64,000 nt of DNA from Amaranthus tricolor (Eukaryota > Streptophyta > Magnoliopsida > Caryophyllales > Amaranthaceae). The stretch's first letter is position 1; every line of letters starts with the position of its first letter. Below the pieces are notes generated by a model. The model was not told the origin of the DNA. It ran no database searches and saw only the letters and a program-made list of their open reading frames with translations. The stretch spans positions 35,508,885 through 35,572,884 of the forward strand of contig NC_080049.1 of NCBI RefSeq assembly GCF_026212465.1. Reading direction: 5' to 3'. Made by a program: the position numbers and the translations under genes. Of the stretch, positions 10,151-22,526 are shown one piece after another.

Positions 10151-10693
10151 ATGTTTGAATCAAGTTACACTTCACAAAATTCCACTCAAAATCCAATTGC
10201 AGATCCAAATTCTGTATACTACATTCATCCAAATAAAAACCCTACTGTTTCTTTGGTCTCAGAGAAATTTAATGGTGATAATTACGCAGATTGGAAGAGA
10301 GCTATGATTTTAGCTTTGTCAATGAAGAACAAAATTGCTTTTATTGATGAAAACCTAATTAAGCCTGAAATCACTGATCCTCTCTTCAAAGCTTGGGAAA
10401 GATGCAACAACATGATAATCTCATACTTACTAAGATCTGTGGATAATACAATAGCAAAGAGTGTTTTGTATTTCTCAACTGCTTATAAGATCTGGAAAGA
10501 TCTTGAAGATCGCTATTCAGTGATATCTGGACCGCAATTGTTTTCTCTACAGCAGAATCTAAGCAAGATTAATCAAGATGACAGCTCTGTTGCTGTATTT
10601 TTCACAAAGATCAAAGGCATTTGGGATCAGATCAGTGCTGCAAATCCTATTCCGATCTGCACATGCAATGGCTGTTCATGCAATTTCCTTTAG
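10151..10693 (+). pseudogene. Copia gag (N-terminal part)
   Basis: The ATG at 10151 begins a Copia gag domain, with motifs FNGDNYADWKRAMILAL and, further on, WKDLEDRYS. Gag forms the virus-like particle. The frame is stopped by TAG at 10691-10693, after which the same frame continues with gag sequence, so this is a point nonsense lesion. An in-frame start at 10115 also exists but precedes the usual gag beginning. Confidence 0.8.
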
Positions 10694-12633
10694 AAATTTC
10701 TCAAGAATCAGCAAGATGAAAGATTAGTACAATTTCTTATGAAATTGGATAGCAAACACAATGCAGTCAGAACCAATATTCTAATGATGAATCCTCTTCC
10801 AACTATTTCTGTTGCCTACAATTTACTAATACAAGATGAGAGACAACAGGAGATAGCAGAAGTATGCAACAAACATTCTACCATGGCATTCACTGCTGGT
10901 GATGGAATCAAAGGAGAAACAAGTAGATCAACAACCTTCAAGAAAAACAATCTGTACAGTGAATATTGCAAAATGACAAACCATACAGTAAACAAGTGCT
11001 ACAACCTAAATGGGTATCCAAAAAATGATAAGAACAATAAGGCCACAAGAGGAAAAAGAGTGGCAGCCATGACTTGTGAAGATGATTCAAATGATGAACA
11101 AGATCAAGAAGCTGCTTTATACAAGAAATTGATGAATCTAATCAAACAAAGCAAACAATGCGATGACGTTCAGGCTACAGAAAGGGCCAACATGGCAGGT
11201 AACAATGCTTGCTTAATCTCTTGTTTCAATTCAAGATGGATAATAGATAGTGGAGCCACTGATCACATCTATTCTAGCCTGGAGTTATTTGATAGCTACA
11301 ATATCTTTGACAAATCAACTAATAAAATAACGGTGGCTGATGGAAAGAAATTAAAGATAGAAAACATTGGAACTGTAACATTTAGAAATGGTATCATACT
11401 CAAAAATGTGCTTCATGTACCAAGATTACAGTTCAACTTGATTTCAACACATAAATTATGTAAGGACATGGATTGTGACATAGGTTTTACACATGACAAG
11501 TGTATAATCCAAGATCATTCACAGAGAACTACCCTGGTTCTTGGTAATCTGGAGTCAAGACTTTATGTAGTAAAAAATGATGACGACAGAACGAGAAATT
11601 CAGTCAACATTGCTGTTACAGAAGAGCTGAAGTTGATGCATTTAAGGTTGGGTCATATACCATTCAATAGGTTACAGTTTGTTGATGATAGCCTAGCAAA
11701 TAAGAATGGTCTAGACTGTGTTTGCCAAATTTGTCCTAGAGCAAAACAAACTAGAAGTTCTTTCCCCAAAGTAGGAAGTAGAAGTAAAAATTGCTTTGAT
11801 TGTTGCATATAGATGTTTGGGGTCCTTACAAAATCAGAACTCATAATAATTGTACATACTTCTTGACAATTGTTGATGATTTTTCAAGACATACTTGGAC
11901 TTTCATGATGAAAAATAAAAGTGATTCAGTTGAAATTCTTGATTTTCTTATTACATTCATACATAATCAATTTGATGTCATTGTAAAAACAATAATAAGT
12001 GATAATGCCAAAGAGCTTTGTGAAGGAAGAATTTTAAATGTATATGGAAAATTTGGGATTTTGCATCAAAGAAGTTGCACTGATACTCCACAACAGAATG
12101 GGGTAGTAGAAAGGAAGCACAGACATCTTCTTGAAACAGCAAGGGCACTTTACTTTCAATCTAAAGTTCCATTAAAGTTCTGGGGGGAATGCTTGCTTAC
12201 TGCTACTCACTTGATAAACAGAATGCCTTTAAGTTCCATAGAAAATAAATCACCTTATGAAAAGGTGTATGGAACAAGACCTAATATTGATCACCTAAGG
12301 GTCTTTGTTTGTTTGGTTTATGCCTCAACTCTAAAGGCAAATAGATCCAAATTTGACTCAAGAGCCATACCTTGTGTCATGATGGGATATGAGACAGGAC
12401 AAAAGGAATATAAACTTCTGAATTTGGAAACAAACAAACTGTTTGTTTCAAGGGATGTCACATTTCATGAAAAACATTTACCCTTTCACCTCTCTGATTC
12501 ACCTCAAACTCCTTTAAACCCTATTTTTCTACCTAGTCATACACTCTTTAATCTACCAGAAGACCAGTCTTTACCAGATGCCTTCATTCTACCCACTGCC
12601 AAAAGAGATCCTCATACAGAAACCACACCTTAA
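10694..12633 (+). pseudogene. Copia gag end, protease and integrase, interrupted
   Basis: The frame contains a zinc-knuckle-like cysteine region near 10960-11010, the aspartic protease motif DSGATDH (about 11246-11266), the integrase zinc-binding region (HLRLGH followed by CQICPRAKQ), and the integrase core with DDFSRH, SDNAKE and [11 protein letters not shown] (the D, D and E residues). A single-base loss near 11800 shifts the frame between zinc finger and core, and TAA at 12631 ends it. Protein-level function is not expected. Confidence 0.82.
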
Positions 12634-12783
12634 GCAAAACAGAACATACAAACACCTCATACAACCAACACAGACATTCTTGAAGAAACATTCCTCACTC
12701 CAAACATACCTGCACCACAACCACACCCACCAAACCTTATCACCAATTTACCAGATAAAAGACCACATAAAAGGCCTGCTTGA

Positions 12784-14495
12784 ATGGATGACTTTGTTTG
12801 TGTTGCTTATAATAACACACAACACTGGTGTAACATTGTTCAGTTTGAAGAAATACCAACACCCTGTAAAGCACTCATATCTCATATATCTGTTCTCTCT
12901 GAACCAGCAACCTACTTTGAGGTTGCACAACATCCTGAATGGGTAACAGCAATGCAGAAGGAAATAGAGGCCCTCACTGCAAACCACACTTGGGTAGTCA
13001 CAGACCTACCTAAAGGAAAAAAGGCTATTGGATGTAAGTGGGTTTACAAAGTAAAACTTAAGAAGGATGGATCATTGGAAAGGTACAAGGCAAGGCTTGT
13101 GGCAAAGGGGTTCACACAAAAGTTTGGAGTGGATTATGCAGAGACCTTTTCCCCTGTAGTCAAAATGGCTACTATTAGATGCTTACTAGCCATAGCATCT
13201 AGTAAACAATGGCCCTTGTATCAAATTGACATAAACAACGCCTTTTTACATGGTTCACTTGATGCAGAAGTTTACATGACAATGCCACATGGTGTTCCTA
13301 ATCCAAAGAACAAAGTATGCAAGTTGCTCAAATCTCTCTATGGGTTGAAACAGGCTAGTAGACAATGGTTTGCCAGGCTAACTACTGAATTACAACAAAA
13401 GCATTTTACACAAAGCAAGAATGTTTACTCTTTGTTTATATCAAAGATAATGTGGATCTGTGCATTGTTGCAGTTTATGTGGATGACATCATCCTCACAA
13501 GCACAAATACAACAATCCTTAATAACCTCAAATTACACCTTCACACTGTCTTTAGCATCAAAGATCTGGGTGAATTGAGTTATTTCCTTGGTATTGAGGT
13601 CTCCAGGGTGGCTACAGGCATCATATTGACACAGAGAAAATTCACAAAAGAGCTCCTTGAGAGTTGTGAAATGGATGTCTCTAAATCAGCAAAAACTCCT
13701 CTGCCAGTCAACCCCAGATTATTAGCAAATGAAGGAGAATTTTATCATGATCCTGCACAATACAGATGTCTGGTGGGCAAATTAAATTTTCTTACACATA
13801 CAAGACCAGACATTTCTTTTGGGGTACAAACACTTAGTCAATTTCTTCAAAGTCCTAGAATCCAGCATGCCAAGGCTCTTTCCCACATATTAAGATACCT
13901 AGCTGGCTCCATAGGTCAAGGCATTTTACTACAGTCCAGTGATGAGCTATCTCTGCAAGGTTTTTCAGATTCAGATTGGGCCTCTTGTCCAAATACAAGG
14001 AGATCTGTCACAGGTTACATAATGCTTCTAGGAAAGAGTCCTATATCATGGAAATCTAAGAAGCAATCTACTGTTTCTAAATCCTCCTCTGAAGCAGAAT
14101 ATAGGGCTCTAGCCTCAGCAGCCTCAGAAATCACTTGGCTAGTGCGTCTATTGTCTGAATTGGGAATTCAAAATTTAAAACCTATTAGACTCTGTTGTGA
14201 CGATCAATCAGCCATTCACTTGGGCAAGAATCCAGTTCATCATGAAAGAACAAAACATGTTGAATTGGACTGCCACTTCACTAGAGAAAAAGTATTGGAG
14301 GGGTTATTGGAGCTTGTCTATATCCCTACCACTAATCAGCTAGCTGACCTTCTAACCAAGTCTCTTGCCTCTCCTCAATTCCACAGATTACTTTCCAAGC
14401 TGGGTGTTCGATCAATTGATTCAACCACTAGCTTGAGGGGGGTATTACTGATATATGAGCTGGAAGTGAGCTGGAAGTTGGCTCATATAAAATAG
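12784..14495 (+). pseudogene. Copia reverse transcriptase and RNase H, interrupted
   Basis: Begins just after a TGA at 12781. The reverse transcriptase has KWVYKVK, YKARLVAKGF, DINNAFLHG and the catalytic YVDD (about 13476-13487). RNase H follows, with GFSDSDWAS, KSSSEAEYRAL and LTKSL. A frame change near 13450 splits the polymerase just before YVDD. The final frame runs into the 3' LTR, ending at 14495. Confidence 0.85.
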
Positions 14496-14638
14496 AATAG
14501 TCTTCGATGTATATATATATACCCTTGTATCTGTTTTTTGAAAAACAATGATATTCAATAATAGTAATCTCTGCAATCTCTCTTCCTCCATCTCTTCTCT
14601 TCAAGAACAATTCCTCAGCAAATCTGAAAATTATATCA
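14443..14638 (+). repeat. Copia 3' LTR
   Basis: 196 bp, preceded by the purine tract. It carries a private 11-bp duplication (GAGCTGGAAGT repeated) and a short TA run. It ends ATTATATCA just before the CTTTC target duplication. Confidence 0.88.
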
Positions 14639-14683
14639 CTTTCCGTTATTATTTTCGATCTTTGCTTTCGCTGTCGCACAACA

Positions 14684-15053
14684 CACGACTATATCGATAA
14701 AATGCTACCCTGATAAAATCATCACCCGTATCATTGAATGGGTTAGGCAATTTAATGGGGTTATGAAATGTGTCAAAATCAGTTAAGTGTAGATCAGGAT
14801 CAGACAAAATGAAATGCAGGTAGGACTGATCAGCATGAAGCTTGGTGAGATGGTAGTCATGGATCAGATCGTACCATGATTTGCATACACTTTTGAAGCG
14901 TAGCAGAGATTTTGCTGGTAATCTAACAAAAATGTTTGTTAGCGCGTCTTTATTAAGGTCTGATATGGTTACAGTTTTCATTGTAATGATTGATTGTGGG
15001 AATTGGGATTTGCCCAGAAATTCATATGTTCTTGAATTTGCCCACGGGTTCAA
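14684..15053 (-). pseudogene. F-box pseudogene, N-terminal part
   Basis: The ATG at 15053 opens a frame similar to the palindrome genes: F-box core LPAKSLLRFKSVCKSWY, then the start of the FBA region (NPIKLPNPFNDTGDD). It is cut at 14684 by an LTR, and the gene resumes at 9279. The flanks of the insertion, CACGA here and CACCA at 9275-9279, are a 5-bp target duplication with one change. The upstream region (15060-15220) resembles that of the palindrome genes, so all three share an ancestor. It is dead because of the insertion, a nonsense codon and the missing 3' end. Confidence 0.82.
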
Positions 15054-15235
15054 GATTGAACATGATCAAGAAAATCAAATTTGTTGATAACAGAAAGTAA
15101 ATAGAAAGTTTGATTGAGAACTTATAATATATTTATTTTTGGGGTAAGATATCTATCACCTCCAACATGGAACGGTAGAGATAGAGGTAGTGTCCATTAT
15201 GCCAGGGCGAGTTACGGGTATATTATCTTATTTGA

Positions 15236-15273
<38 letters not shown>

Positions 15274-15694
15274 GAAGGATTTTAAATTAAGAAGATGAGA
15301 AGCATTTTTATTTGATTTTATTTTGTTAATATATATACAAAAAGGAATACTAAAAATTTATGTCATAGTTACTTTTCTGTGTAACATAGTGACTTTTATA
15401 ATTATATGTTTTGGCTCAATTATGACCTTAGATTTTTTTATCTTAGTAAACTCAAGGGTGTAGAGTGCTTCTTAACCTTCTTATTTTCAACGCCCTTCTA
15501 TTTGACAAAAAAGTGTTACTTTTTAATTAAAAATGTGTTAATTTAAGGAAAAAAGTGTTACTTTTTCTTTTTAAAAAAAAGATAATTCTTTTCCTCCCAA
15601 AAGTATTACTTTCAGAAAAAATTTCTGAACAAAACTTATAAAAGGTGTTATTTTTTGGAAAAAACGTGTTACTTTGTATTATTTTTTGGAAAAT
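15054..15694. other. Intergenic spacer, no gene seen
   Basis: The first 170 bp resemble the upstream region of the F-box genes. The rest is AT-rich, with repeated GTGTTACTTTTT-like words at 15515-15680 but no feature with defined ends. Confidence 0.45.
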
Positions 15695-15942
15695 TAAGCT
15701 TTTGGTTGAGTTGGTTCCTTGACATGGTATTGGTAGCCAGCGTGACAAGAGGTCACAGGTTCATATCTTAACCACTCCTCATTTAAAGTGGAATATTTAG
15801 TACCAGGTATGAGGAGAGCCTGTGTTGCATCTATACTTCTAGCCCGAAGGGCTCTAGTGTGAGGGGGTGTGTTAAAGTATATTACATATCCTAAGCCCTC
15901 AACCATCAGCTTAAACTTTTGGTTGAGTTGATTCCTTGACAA
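15695..15942. repeat. Dispersed non-autonomous repeat, copy 1
   Basis: About 248 bp bounded by direct copies of CTTTTGGTTGAGTTG (near 15699 and 15915), with an internal GGTTCATATC box like a weakened polymerase III B box. A second, diverged copy lies in an intron of the dikinase gene at about 57730-58010. The short terminal direct repeats suggest a SINE-like or TRIM-like family; class is undecided. Confidence 0.6.
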
Positions 15943-16014
15943 AATTAAGTTAGTTATATTTTGACCACTTTTACAACAAAATTACATTTTCATTAAAAGT
16001 GGTTCTATATTATA

Positions 16015-16289
16015 CTCCTTCCGAACCAATTTAGTTGTCCCATTTCCTTATTTGGCAAAGTCTTTTTAGTTGTCTCATTTCTATTTTTGTCAATCTTTTT
16101 TTTATCTAAATATCCTTAGTTCACACAAGTAATTACGAATATACCCCCATATACCTTACTTACCCAACTACCCTTCACTCCTTACCCTTCACTACTTATA
16201 CTTCACTATTTACCCTTTTTAATGGACCCCACACCATTCTTAATAACCGTGCCCAAGCAAATGGGACATCTATTCTGGTTCGGAGGGAG
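16015..16289. mobile_element. Stowaway-type MITE
   Basis: 275 bp with inverted ends CTCCTTCCGAACC and GGTTCGGAGGGAG, flanked by TA on both sides (16013-16014 and 16290-16291), the Tc1/mariner Stowaway signature. No coding capacity. Confidence 0.88.
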
Positions 16290-16291
16290 TA

Positions 16292-17640
16292 TATTATAGT
16301 AATTTTTATTTGTATAGAAACCAAGCCACCTCCTTTTCTTTTTCTCTTTTCTCTCCCTAAAATAAACTTTAATCTTTATAGTTGATTTAGAGTAGTCATC
16401 AATCAAACTCCTAATTTCTCTGTTTTGTTTTTTTTTATTTTGTCTAATAATTTTCTTTTAAGGTCGAAACTAATTATTTTGAATCACTCTGTGTTAAGTG
16501 AATTATTTTGAACCTGCTATGAATTAATTTTTCATCATAAGCTAATATATGAAGATAATATAAAATATAAAGTAGTCTCCATCATTTATAATTGTAGCAT
16601 CAAAACAATTGAATGTCTTTTTTTTTTCTCAGAATGTCATTTATAAATTATAGCATTAAAGTTGACCCTTTAAAAAACCGCTTCAGCTCGTTATTTTACT
16701 TTATGAAATGACCCATTAAAAATCCAACCCGTTAAACTAATTGTCCCAATTCTTAATAAATGAGCAAGGTCGGGCTCTAAGCGAGTCTCTTCCCCTTGCA
16801 CACCTCTAACTCTAGTCAGGATGATAGGCCAATTTATGGGATATAGGATTGTATTTCCAAAGGTGGCACCCCAATTAAATGGGGCGGGCAAGCCACACTG
16901 GGGTTAGCGAAGGCCAACCTTCCATCCAAATATGCGCAATTTGTGTTTTTAACCTAATCTAGATCCTTACCAATTTATTATGTATAATACTTTTTTTCTG
17001 TTAAAGTTAAATAAACTTTTGTCTTACATTATAGAACTATACTAATTAAACAATATAATATATACTTATATTTATTATTTTAAAGTTGTTGATTTTAATC
17101 TATGATATAATATCATGTTATTCTATGATTTAAAAACAATTAAGTGATTCAAATTTTAAGTAGGATTTTAATATAGGTAAGATCTTATGATCTTAATAAC
17201 ATTTTAATATTGACAATCATACAATCTAATAAAAAAAATTGTAAAATTTCACATGACATTTATATAGAGATTTGCCACATGAAATAATTATTATCAAAAT
17301 TAACATCAACTTATTCCTTAATATATGAGTAGTATGATTACAATTAGATATGTTCTTTTAAATTAGCTTGGAAAATATATTTGTTTTTGTATGTTGAAGT
17401 ATTTGCTAATCAATAAAGTTTCTTCATTAAAATTTTAATTTCTAAAATATTACATTAAGAAACAAATGATACATGATAATAAAAATTATTTTGAGAATAA
17501 TAAAGAATCATCATGATAACGTTGTTGGAAGAATATCTAGATTTTTCTTAAAAAGTATGCGAACTTTAATTTATACTTATATTTACAATCAGAATTTTTT
17601 TCATTAAAAACACTATATATTCTAAAATTTATATTTATAC
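16292..17640. other. AT-rich spacer, possibly Helitron body in its later part
   Basis: No gene is recognised. A more GC-balanced patch at 16680-16920 has no clear identity. The stretch leading to 17677 may belong to the Helitron-like element below, but no 5' end was found. Confidence 0.35.
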
Positions 17641-17677
17641 TAAAAACTTCGTGTATTGCACGAGTTTTTATACTAGT
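17641..17677 (+). mobile_element. Helitron-like 3' terminus
   Basis: A short hairpin (TCGTG, loop TATTG, CACGA) is followed by a T-rich stretch and CTAGT at 17673-17677, as in plant Helitron 3' ends. The next base is A rather than the expected T, and the 5' end is not identified, so this is a candidate only. Confidence 0.4.
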
Positions 17678-18194
17678 ATAACGTATACATAATAATGGCT
17701 TATAAATTCAAGGAAGTGATTAACTTAGTGTTCTAGCTAGTGTTACAAAAATAAAGAGATCACAAGTTCAAACATTAACCTCTATTTTTTATTTCAAATA
17801 TATATTGTAAATTTTTGCTTTCCTCATTTTTGCTCAAACTTTACCACTGTCTACAATATATCCAATCCGATAAATAAATGTATTCTCAATTAGTATTAAA
17901 ATTTCTAATGCATCACACCATTTTCCGCTAATTATTGCTTATATATGCACATATAGATGTTTGAAAATATTCCATAATTATAATTAAAAATTAAACTTCT
18001 TTACTGATATTAAGTTTAAAATAGTTGTTGATTATTTTTTGCGTCATTATTTTTTAAAGTAAAGATAAAAATTATATCATAATTTTAAACTTTTAAAATG
18101 TATAATTATAAGTTTAATTGTAAGATCATGTGATTTAGCGATCAGATTTTATCCTAATAGTAATTAACATTAGAAATAAATTGCTTTTGATATA
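17678..18194. other. AT-rich spacer, nothing recognised
   Basis: No ORF, RNA gene or bounded repeat seen. Confidence 0.5.
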
Positions 18195-18453
18195 CTTCCT
18201 CCGTTCCGTTTTAGTTGCAACATAAGGATTTTTCACACGGTCCAATGCACTAATTTCATCCTTAATATCTTTAATTATGTATAATAAAAAATTATAAAAA
18301 CTTGATATTAATACTCTTTACACCAAGACGAATCAAACAAAATTCCAGTTGACTATGTTTTAACTTATAAATTAAAAATTAATCACAGATTAAGAGAGCT
18401 AAATGAATAATGTATATACTTCCAATATTGCAACTAAATTGAAACGGAAGTAG
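18195..18453. mobile_element. Stowaway-type MITE
   Basis: 259 bp with ends CTTCCTCCGTTCCGTTTTAG and, inverted, CTACTTCCGTTTCAATTTAG. TA flanks both sides (18193-18194 and 18454-18455). The inverted ends share the word TTAGTTGCAA. Confidence 0.85.
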
Positions 18454-18739
18454 TAACATATTTTATACAAGGGTAAGTTAAAAGATTCCTACCAAGAATA
18501 GGAAAGAGAAAATTAATCCTTACTAACCCGTAATTCACATTTTAAAAGGTTGAATTACACATTTAATTAACGAATAAGCTAAGTATTTGAGAGAGGCACT
18601 ATGTTATCTGAACAGTCTATATCTCATGATTTCATTTCATGAATTATTGGACTAATACAAATTAAATAGTTTTGATACTATTAAATTTTAATTACTCCAA
18701 TATATAGAGTACATACACGTACATTTTAAATAAGGCTGA

Positions 18740-18985
18740 TTATTTTCCAAACTCAAATCTTTGAAGTCTTCTCTGAATATAATTCTCTGCTTCAGCATCA
18801 ACATCTTCATAATCCTTTCTGTCATTGTAATACTGCTGCTGGTACATCATTTCAGCACTATAATTAGTATACTCGTCTTTTCGGTTATTCTTCGTCAATG
18901 GAGATAATACATGAGAGAAATAGATGTCATATTCATCTAATATACTCTCTGTTCGAACCACCTTACTTGATTTTCTATACGACAT
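18740..18985 (-). CDS. Small DUF761-type protein
   Basis: A single-exon frame of 81 residues. The N-terminus has the pattern KVVRTESILDE...IYFSHVLSP, shared with the gene at 36996-37250 and the fragments at the palindrome centre. The C-terminus has the acidic-then-basic block EDVDAEAENYIQRRLQRFEF, which resembles the conserved C-terminal motif of the plant DUF761 family (cotton-fibre-expressed type). The biochemical function of that family is not established. No signal peptide or membrane segment is seen. A TATA-rich stretch lies about 55-65 bp upstream on the minus strand (19043-19052). Conservation of both ends between two copies supports a real gene. Confidence 0.7.
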   Translation of the reverse strand: MSYRKSSKVVRTESILDEYDIYFSHVLSPLTKNNRKDEYTNYSAEMMYQQQYYNDRKDYEDVDAEAENYIQRRLQRFEFGK

Positions 18986-19854
18986 TTTTTTTTTTTTTTG
19001 AAAAGAAGATAAATTTGATGTGAAATGAACGATGAATTCGAAGATATATATATAGGTGTTTATAAGCTCATGCTTAAATTCTTTTTTTTTGCTATTTTAA
19101 CTTCCTTACTTCTTGCTAAAATAAACACGTTTTTCATATGTATATAGGTAGTTTTTTTATTATTAAATTAAATTTTCATTGTCTGATTAATTTGTCGAGA
19201 TTGTATATATCAGAATCAGATGCCCATTAATGCAGTGGGATTATAGGCCCGAATCTTATAAGCTAGTACGTAGGTCTTTATAATTTAAGTATTAAGAATA
19301 TATAATGCTAATTAATTAAAGTTAAAACAACTCACGTAGTGCTACTTCTTTTGGCGTAGTGGCTAGTGTTTACTACTTAGTACTTACTAGAGTATAAACC
19401 ATTTATTTACTCACTAATTAAATAGTAAAATTAACTTTTACTTGATGCTTATACCTTGAATAGCATTCCTAATTTAGTATACTGGCTCTTTTATTTGTTT
19501 GAAAATGATATTAATTAAAAATTTAATTTGATTATTAGAGCTAGTTTGAAAATATATAACTATATATTTGAGTCAAATTATTTATGACCATATTATTTTA
19601 TCTATTTTGACTTCAAGATTCTGATGGTTTAAATGTCATGACATATTTATGATATCATTTTATCTAAGTAAAGACAAAAATTCGAGTATCTAGTCTAGAC
19701 GTATCAATACCTTTTAATTTTAAATATTATTTTTAATATATGTTACCATCTAATCTAGCAATATTGTGATTTATTTTCTATTCGTTAGCCTGTTATATGT
19801 ATAATCATTGTGACATTTGAAAACAAATTCCAAATTGAACCAATAAGGAAAATG
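18986..19854. other. Upstream and intergenic region, no gene seen
   Basis: AT-rich. It includes the probable promoter of the 18740-18985 gene near its left edge. Its right end is the Gypsy insertion site. Confidence 0.5.
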
Positions 19855-19859
19855 ATGTT

Positions 19860-20496
19860 TGTTTCGGTAATGAAACTAGGAAGTGCGAAAGACACTCAAA
19901 ATACCTGGAGATTAGTGAAAGTGTGATCAAGAGAAGTAATTTGTGGGAGGAAGTGGCTTGAATTCCTGCAAAACAACTTGTTAGCCTTGTCCGGGGGGTG
20001 ATCTCCCGGAAAACCCCTCCGACGCTCAAGTTAGAACGTGGATATCGGAAATAAATGAATGAACGATTATAGAATGAATGCAAGAAGAGATGTTGGGATT
20101 AAGATTGCTAGTGTTTGGGTAAGTTAATGAAGCAGGGTGAGAGCAATGATATTACTAAGGCTATGTTTTTAGATGATCTTTCCTTCTTGATTGCTGCCCA
20201 TATTTATAATGATGGAAAAGAAGTGGCAGAAGAAGTGAACTATCATGGGAGTAGTGGAAGTAATGGGAAGAGTGGGCAGTTACTTATCTTGAAATAAGGA
20301 GAGCCATGCATTGTGGGAGAGTGGGGAGTTATGGTTTTTCAGAGGTGACTGGCCCATGGGCCATTCAAGGAAGATGGGACTTCCAGAAAAAGCCCATTGA
20401 CCGAAAGTCAAGGTCAACGGAAAAGGTCAAAGGGTATTTCGGTAATATGATGCTATTTATTAAATAAATTAATTAAAAAGAAACAGTACCATGACA
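19860..20496 (-). repeat. Gypsy 3' LTR
   Basis: 637 bp, identical to the 5' LTR except for two A/G differences that I could find. Just inside it, on the minus strand, a purine-rich GTGGGGCTAAA can serve as polypurine tract (20497-20507). Confidence 0.92.
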
Positions 20497-22150
20497 TTTA
20501 GCCCCACGCATGAAGGAGGATGTGAGGAATAGCCCCAGCGATCAGAAACATCTTCCTTTATGCGGAAAAATACGCGTCCGTCGGACTCGGTTTGATGAAG
20601 AAACATGACCATAGAAAATACTCAAAAGCTCATAAGGAGTAACATGGCCACAATTTGGCAGATCTTCGGACGGATTAGGAAAATTTGGCTCGTAAGCTTC
20701 AAATCGATAGTTCACATGTCAAATTCCGAGTTATAATGGAGAAGTTATCGGCTTTTCAAAATAACCACAAGAGATACTTCAAAGTAAAGAAAAAATGATT
20801 AACACTCTCAAAGCCGCGGCTTCCGGCATGCCGCGGAATATCTTTGACTATCCTTTTTATTTATCCTCGGAAGAATAGATGTGGGAGTCGGATCCTGATA
20901 TGTGCCCAACTGATGCCGCGGAAGCCTCAATACTTAAAATATTTCTGGATAAGGAAGCCCCAAAGAGGGTCCGACTTATCGACCACACGGATCTTCCAAG
21001 GACCTGGATATCTTCGAACGAGAATACCACCAAGGCAGGTCCGACTTACAGACCCTACGGACCGGATGCTGGTTTGACCTGATCTACCTTCCTTTTCATC
21101 AATGCTTCAAGCCGGAGGGTAAAGGGAAAAATGATACCGCGGCATATTTGAGCTGACCAACTAGCTAAAATGAGCCATATGTATGGAAGACATGGCTTGA
21201 ATATAGATTTTATTCTGTACTGAGGTACTTAGGGGGTCCGACTTATCGATGTAGCGGGGAATTGAAAACTTGAAGTAATTCCAAGCCACGGATGACACTA
21301 AGGGTACGGAAGCATTTCTCCCGTACTTAAAATTTTCACTTTAACTGGGACCATTTGGGGGTCCGACTTTTCGACCATGCGGACACCCCATCACGGAATA
21401 ATTTGCCTTCATTCTGAAGTGTCACTCAGGGTCCGACTTATCGACTTTTCGGAATATTATCAATACTGAACCACAACATATCCATAACTTTCCTATGACG
21501 CGGAAGGGGCATTTGGGTCCGTGTCTTCAATCATACGGATAAAGGCAGATTATACCATACTCAGTTTTTTACGATATGACAGTGTTCCAAGGAGTCCGAC
21601 TTATCAATCATACGGACTTTCTGAAACATTTCACCTCATACATACGACGGTTTAGAGCAAAAGTAATGCGGCATGACATTCGCTGTATCCATAAGTCGGG
21701 TAGTTGAATGCGTAACTTTGCATACTTGAAACATTTTTCGTTGTTGGAGGTGCAGTTTAAGGTCCGACTTATCGACTTCCCGGACGTACTCAAATGTTGG
21801 AAGATTTGGAATAAATTTCCACTCTCCCTCTCCTTGGGGGTCCGACTTATCGACCCGACGGTTGCCCGAAAGTTGGTTAACTGGATACTTGGAGAAATTT
21901 GATGTCCCCCCCACATTGGGGATCCGAGTTATCAATCTCCCGGGTATAGTTAAGAATTGACACTTAGAAGATTTTTCAATATTTCCCTTCTATTGAGGGT
22001 CCGACTTGTAGACCTTACGAAACGCGTTGAATCACTTAGAAAAATTCCCAACGATTTCCCCTCATGGGGAGTCCGACTTATCTTTTCTCCGACTCTCGTT
22101 TGGGATTCTTCTTTCCATTTATTGTACTCAAGTCCCAAAGGCATTTATTA
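20497..22150. repeat. Gypsy non-coding region with 11 copies of a dispersed motif
   Basis: Copies of GGTCCGACTTATCGA, some with one to three changes, start at 20968, 21038, 21235, 21360, 21430, 21593, 21761, 21839, 21920, 21998 and 22070. Most are followed six to ten bases later by CGG. The sequence between copies is not itself conserved. No ORF here is convincing. Confidence 0.8.
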
Positions 22151-22154
22151 CTGT

Positions 22155-22163
22155 TATAAATAG
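22155..22163 (+). promoter_or_regulatory. TATA box for the antisense gene
   Basis: TATAAATAG lies about 370 bp before the ATG, followed by a long pyrimidine-rich leader with repeated CTTCAAA and TCTGACAA words. The position fits a dedicated promoter for the opposite-strand gene, but there is no transcript evidence. Confidence 0.55.
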
Positions 22164-22526
22164 GGTGGTTGGAACAGTTCCCTCTCACTTAATTCTCATT
22201 ACTTCCTTCAAATTTTAAATTGCTGGAAAAAGAGTAGAGAGAGACGCTCTGACAATCTTCATCCTTTCTTCAAACTTCTGACAAATTCTTGAAGATCTTC
22301 AAGACATCTGACAGATCTTCATCAAGTTTCTGACAAATCTCCAACTTTTCTTCAAAGGTATTCAAACTTTTTCCCAGATCTTCAAATTTCTTCAAGTTAT
22401 TCTTCAAACTGTTCTTAAATTTCTTCGATTTGTTCTTGAATGTTAGCCTAGGACATTGAATTCGTTTCATGAATTTAGTCTCTATTCTTTACAAGTTTCG
22501 CCTACTACTTTATGATTCTTGTTAAC

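Noticed and set aside
19805..20297. Short ORFs within the Gypsy LTRs (repeated at 31905-32469)
   Set aside because: Present simply because the LTR is present twice; no known domain.
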